From: Serratia microhaemolytica
Lineage (GTDB): Bacteria; Pseudomonadota; Gammaproteobacteria; Enterobacterales; Enterobacteriaceae
DNA: 63,354 nucleotides
Assembly: GCF_004011885.1 (NCBI RefSeq)
Contig: NZ_SBEF01000020.1
Location: 1 to 63,354 of the forward strand
Direction: 5' to 3'
Shown here one piece after another: positions 63,075 through 63,354 of the stretch. The notes under the pieces were generated by a model. That model ran no database searches. It worked only from the letters and a program-made list of their open reading frames with translations, and was not told the DNA's origin. A program made the translations under genes and the position numbers. The number at the start of each line of letters is the position of its first letter. Position 1 is the first letter of the stretch.

Positions 63075-63354
63075 AGGGTGTGTCCCGTAACTATTTTTTG
63101 TACAATTTGGCGATATTTAGTCGAGAAGAGGATTTTGAATTTGGCTCGTTATGATGTCCCTGATGAGGCTTGGGCGCTCATTTCCACCCTGTTGCCGCCT
63201 GAACGTAATCGTGTAAGAGGCGGTCGTCCCTACCTTGAACATAGGCCTGTCATGAACGGGATCTTTTGGGTGCTTTGCTCTGGTGCTCCCTGGCGAGATC
63301 TTCCTGAAAGGTATGGCAATTGGAAAACGATTTACAACCGCTTTAACCGGTGGT
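63075..63354 (+). mobile_element. Left end of an IS5-family insertion sequence (IS427-like)
   Basis: The element probably begins at GGGTGTGTCCCGTAAC (about 63076), which resembles IS5/IS427-group terminal repeats. The transposase frame opens about 65 bp in. The right end lies outside the window, so target duplication cannot be checked. Confidence 0.75.
63141..63354 (+). CDS. IS5-family transposase, N-terminal part (cut by window end)
   Basis: From TTG 63141 the frame gives LARYDVPDEAWALISTLLPP, then RGGRPYLEHRPVMNGIFWVL and a GAPWRDLPERYGNWKTIYNR segment. This is the DUF4096 N-terminal domain of IS427-group transposases. It is open to the window end. Members of this group often use a programmed frameshift to reach the DDE domain, which is not visible here. 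Confidence 0.88.
   Translation, partial: MARYDVPDEAWALISTLLPPERNRVRGGRPYLEHRPVMNGIFWVLCSGAPWRDLPERYGNWKTIYNRFNRW

Overview
The window is a chromosomal segment of a gammaproteobacterium of the order Enterobacterales. The grounds are near-E. coli versions of FtsA, FtsZ, MurC, SecA and ribosomal proteins L28/L33, a SecM arrest peptide ending in GIRAGP, a 95-nt selenocysteine tRNA gene, and the Cra-mraZ-to-mutT gene order. I do not name a genus. Compared with E. coli, conserved blocks are joined in a different order.

Layout. 170-4577: carBA (minus), with an ARG box upstream, then a relE-type toxin remnant. 5338-8612: a DeoR regulator, an acid-sugar dehydrogenase of the DenD type and a GntP permease. 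9215-10219: cra. 10533-27464: the complete division and cell-wall cluster mraZ-rsmH-ftsL-ftsI-murE-murF-mraY-murD-ftsW-murG-murC-ddlB-ftsQ-ftsA-ftsZ. It is followed by lpxC, a convergent DUF721/DciA-like gene, secM-secA and mutT. 33017-38030: elbB, yggL-trmB, mutY-yggX-mltC. 38139-44044: rpmBG, radC, csdA-csdE, gcvA, ygdD-rlmM.

44219-55001 is the accessory region. It lies on the 3' side of selC (55295-55389) and holds a type IC restriction-modification operon closely resembling EcoR124I/EcoprrI. On the minus strand the order is hsdM - fic - hsdS - DUF559 nuclease - prrC (anticodon nuclease) - rhuM - hsdR, with a SEC-C domain protein downstream. Two of the cargo genes, DUF559 and rhuM, are each bounded by G/C-rich palindromes. 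Each also lies between two copies of an hsd gene end: the hsdS 3' end is repeated beyond DUF559, and the hsdR 5' end is repeated beyond rhuM. HsdS carries three TAEL repeats, the feature that sets DNA spacer length in the EcoR124 family. This layered defence operon is the most interesting part of the window.

55528-63354: avtA, yidE and asd (housekeeping), a remnant of an outer-membrane beta-barrel gene, an AT-rich GH97 glycosidase lipoprotein that looks foreign, and the left end of an IS5-family insertion sequence cut by the window edge.
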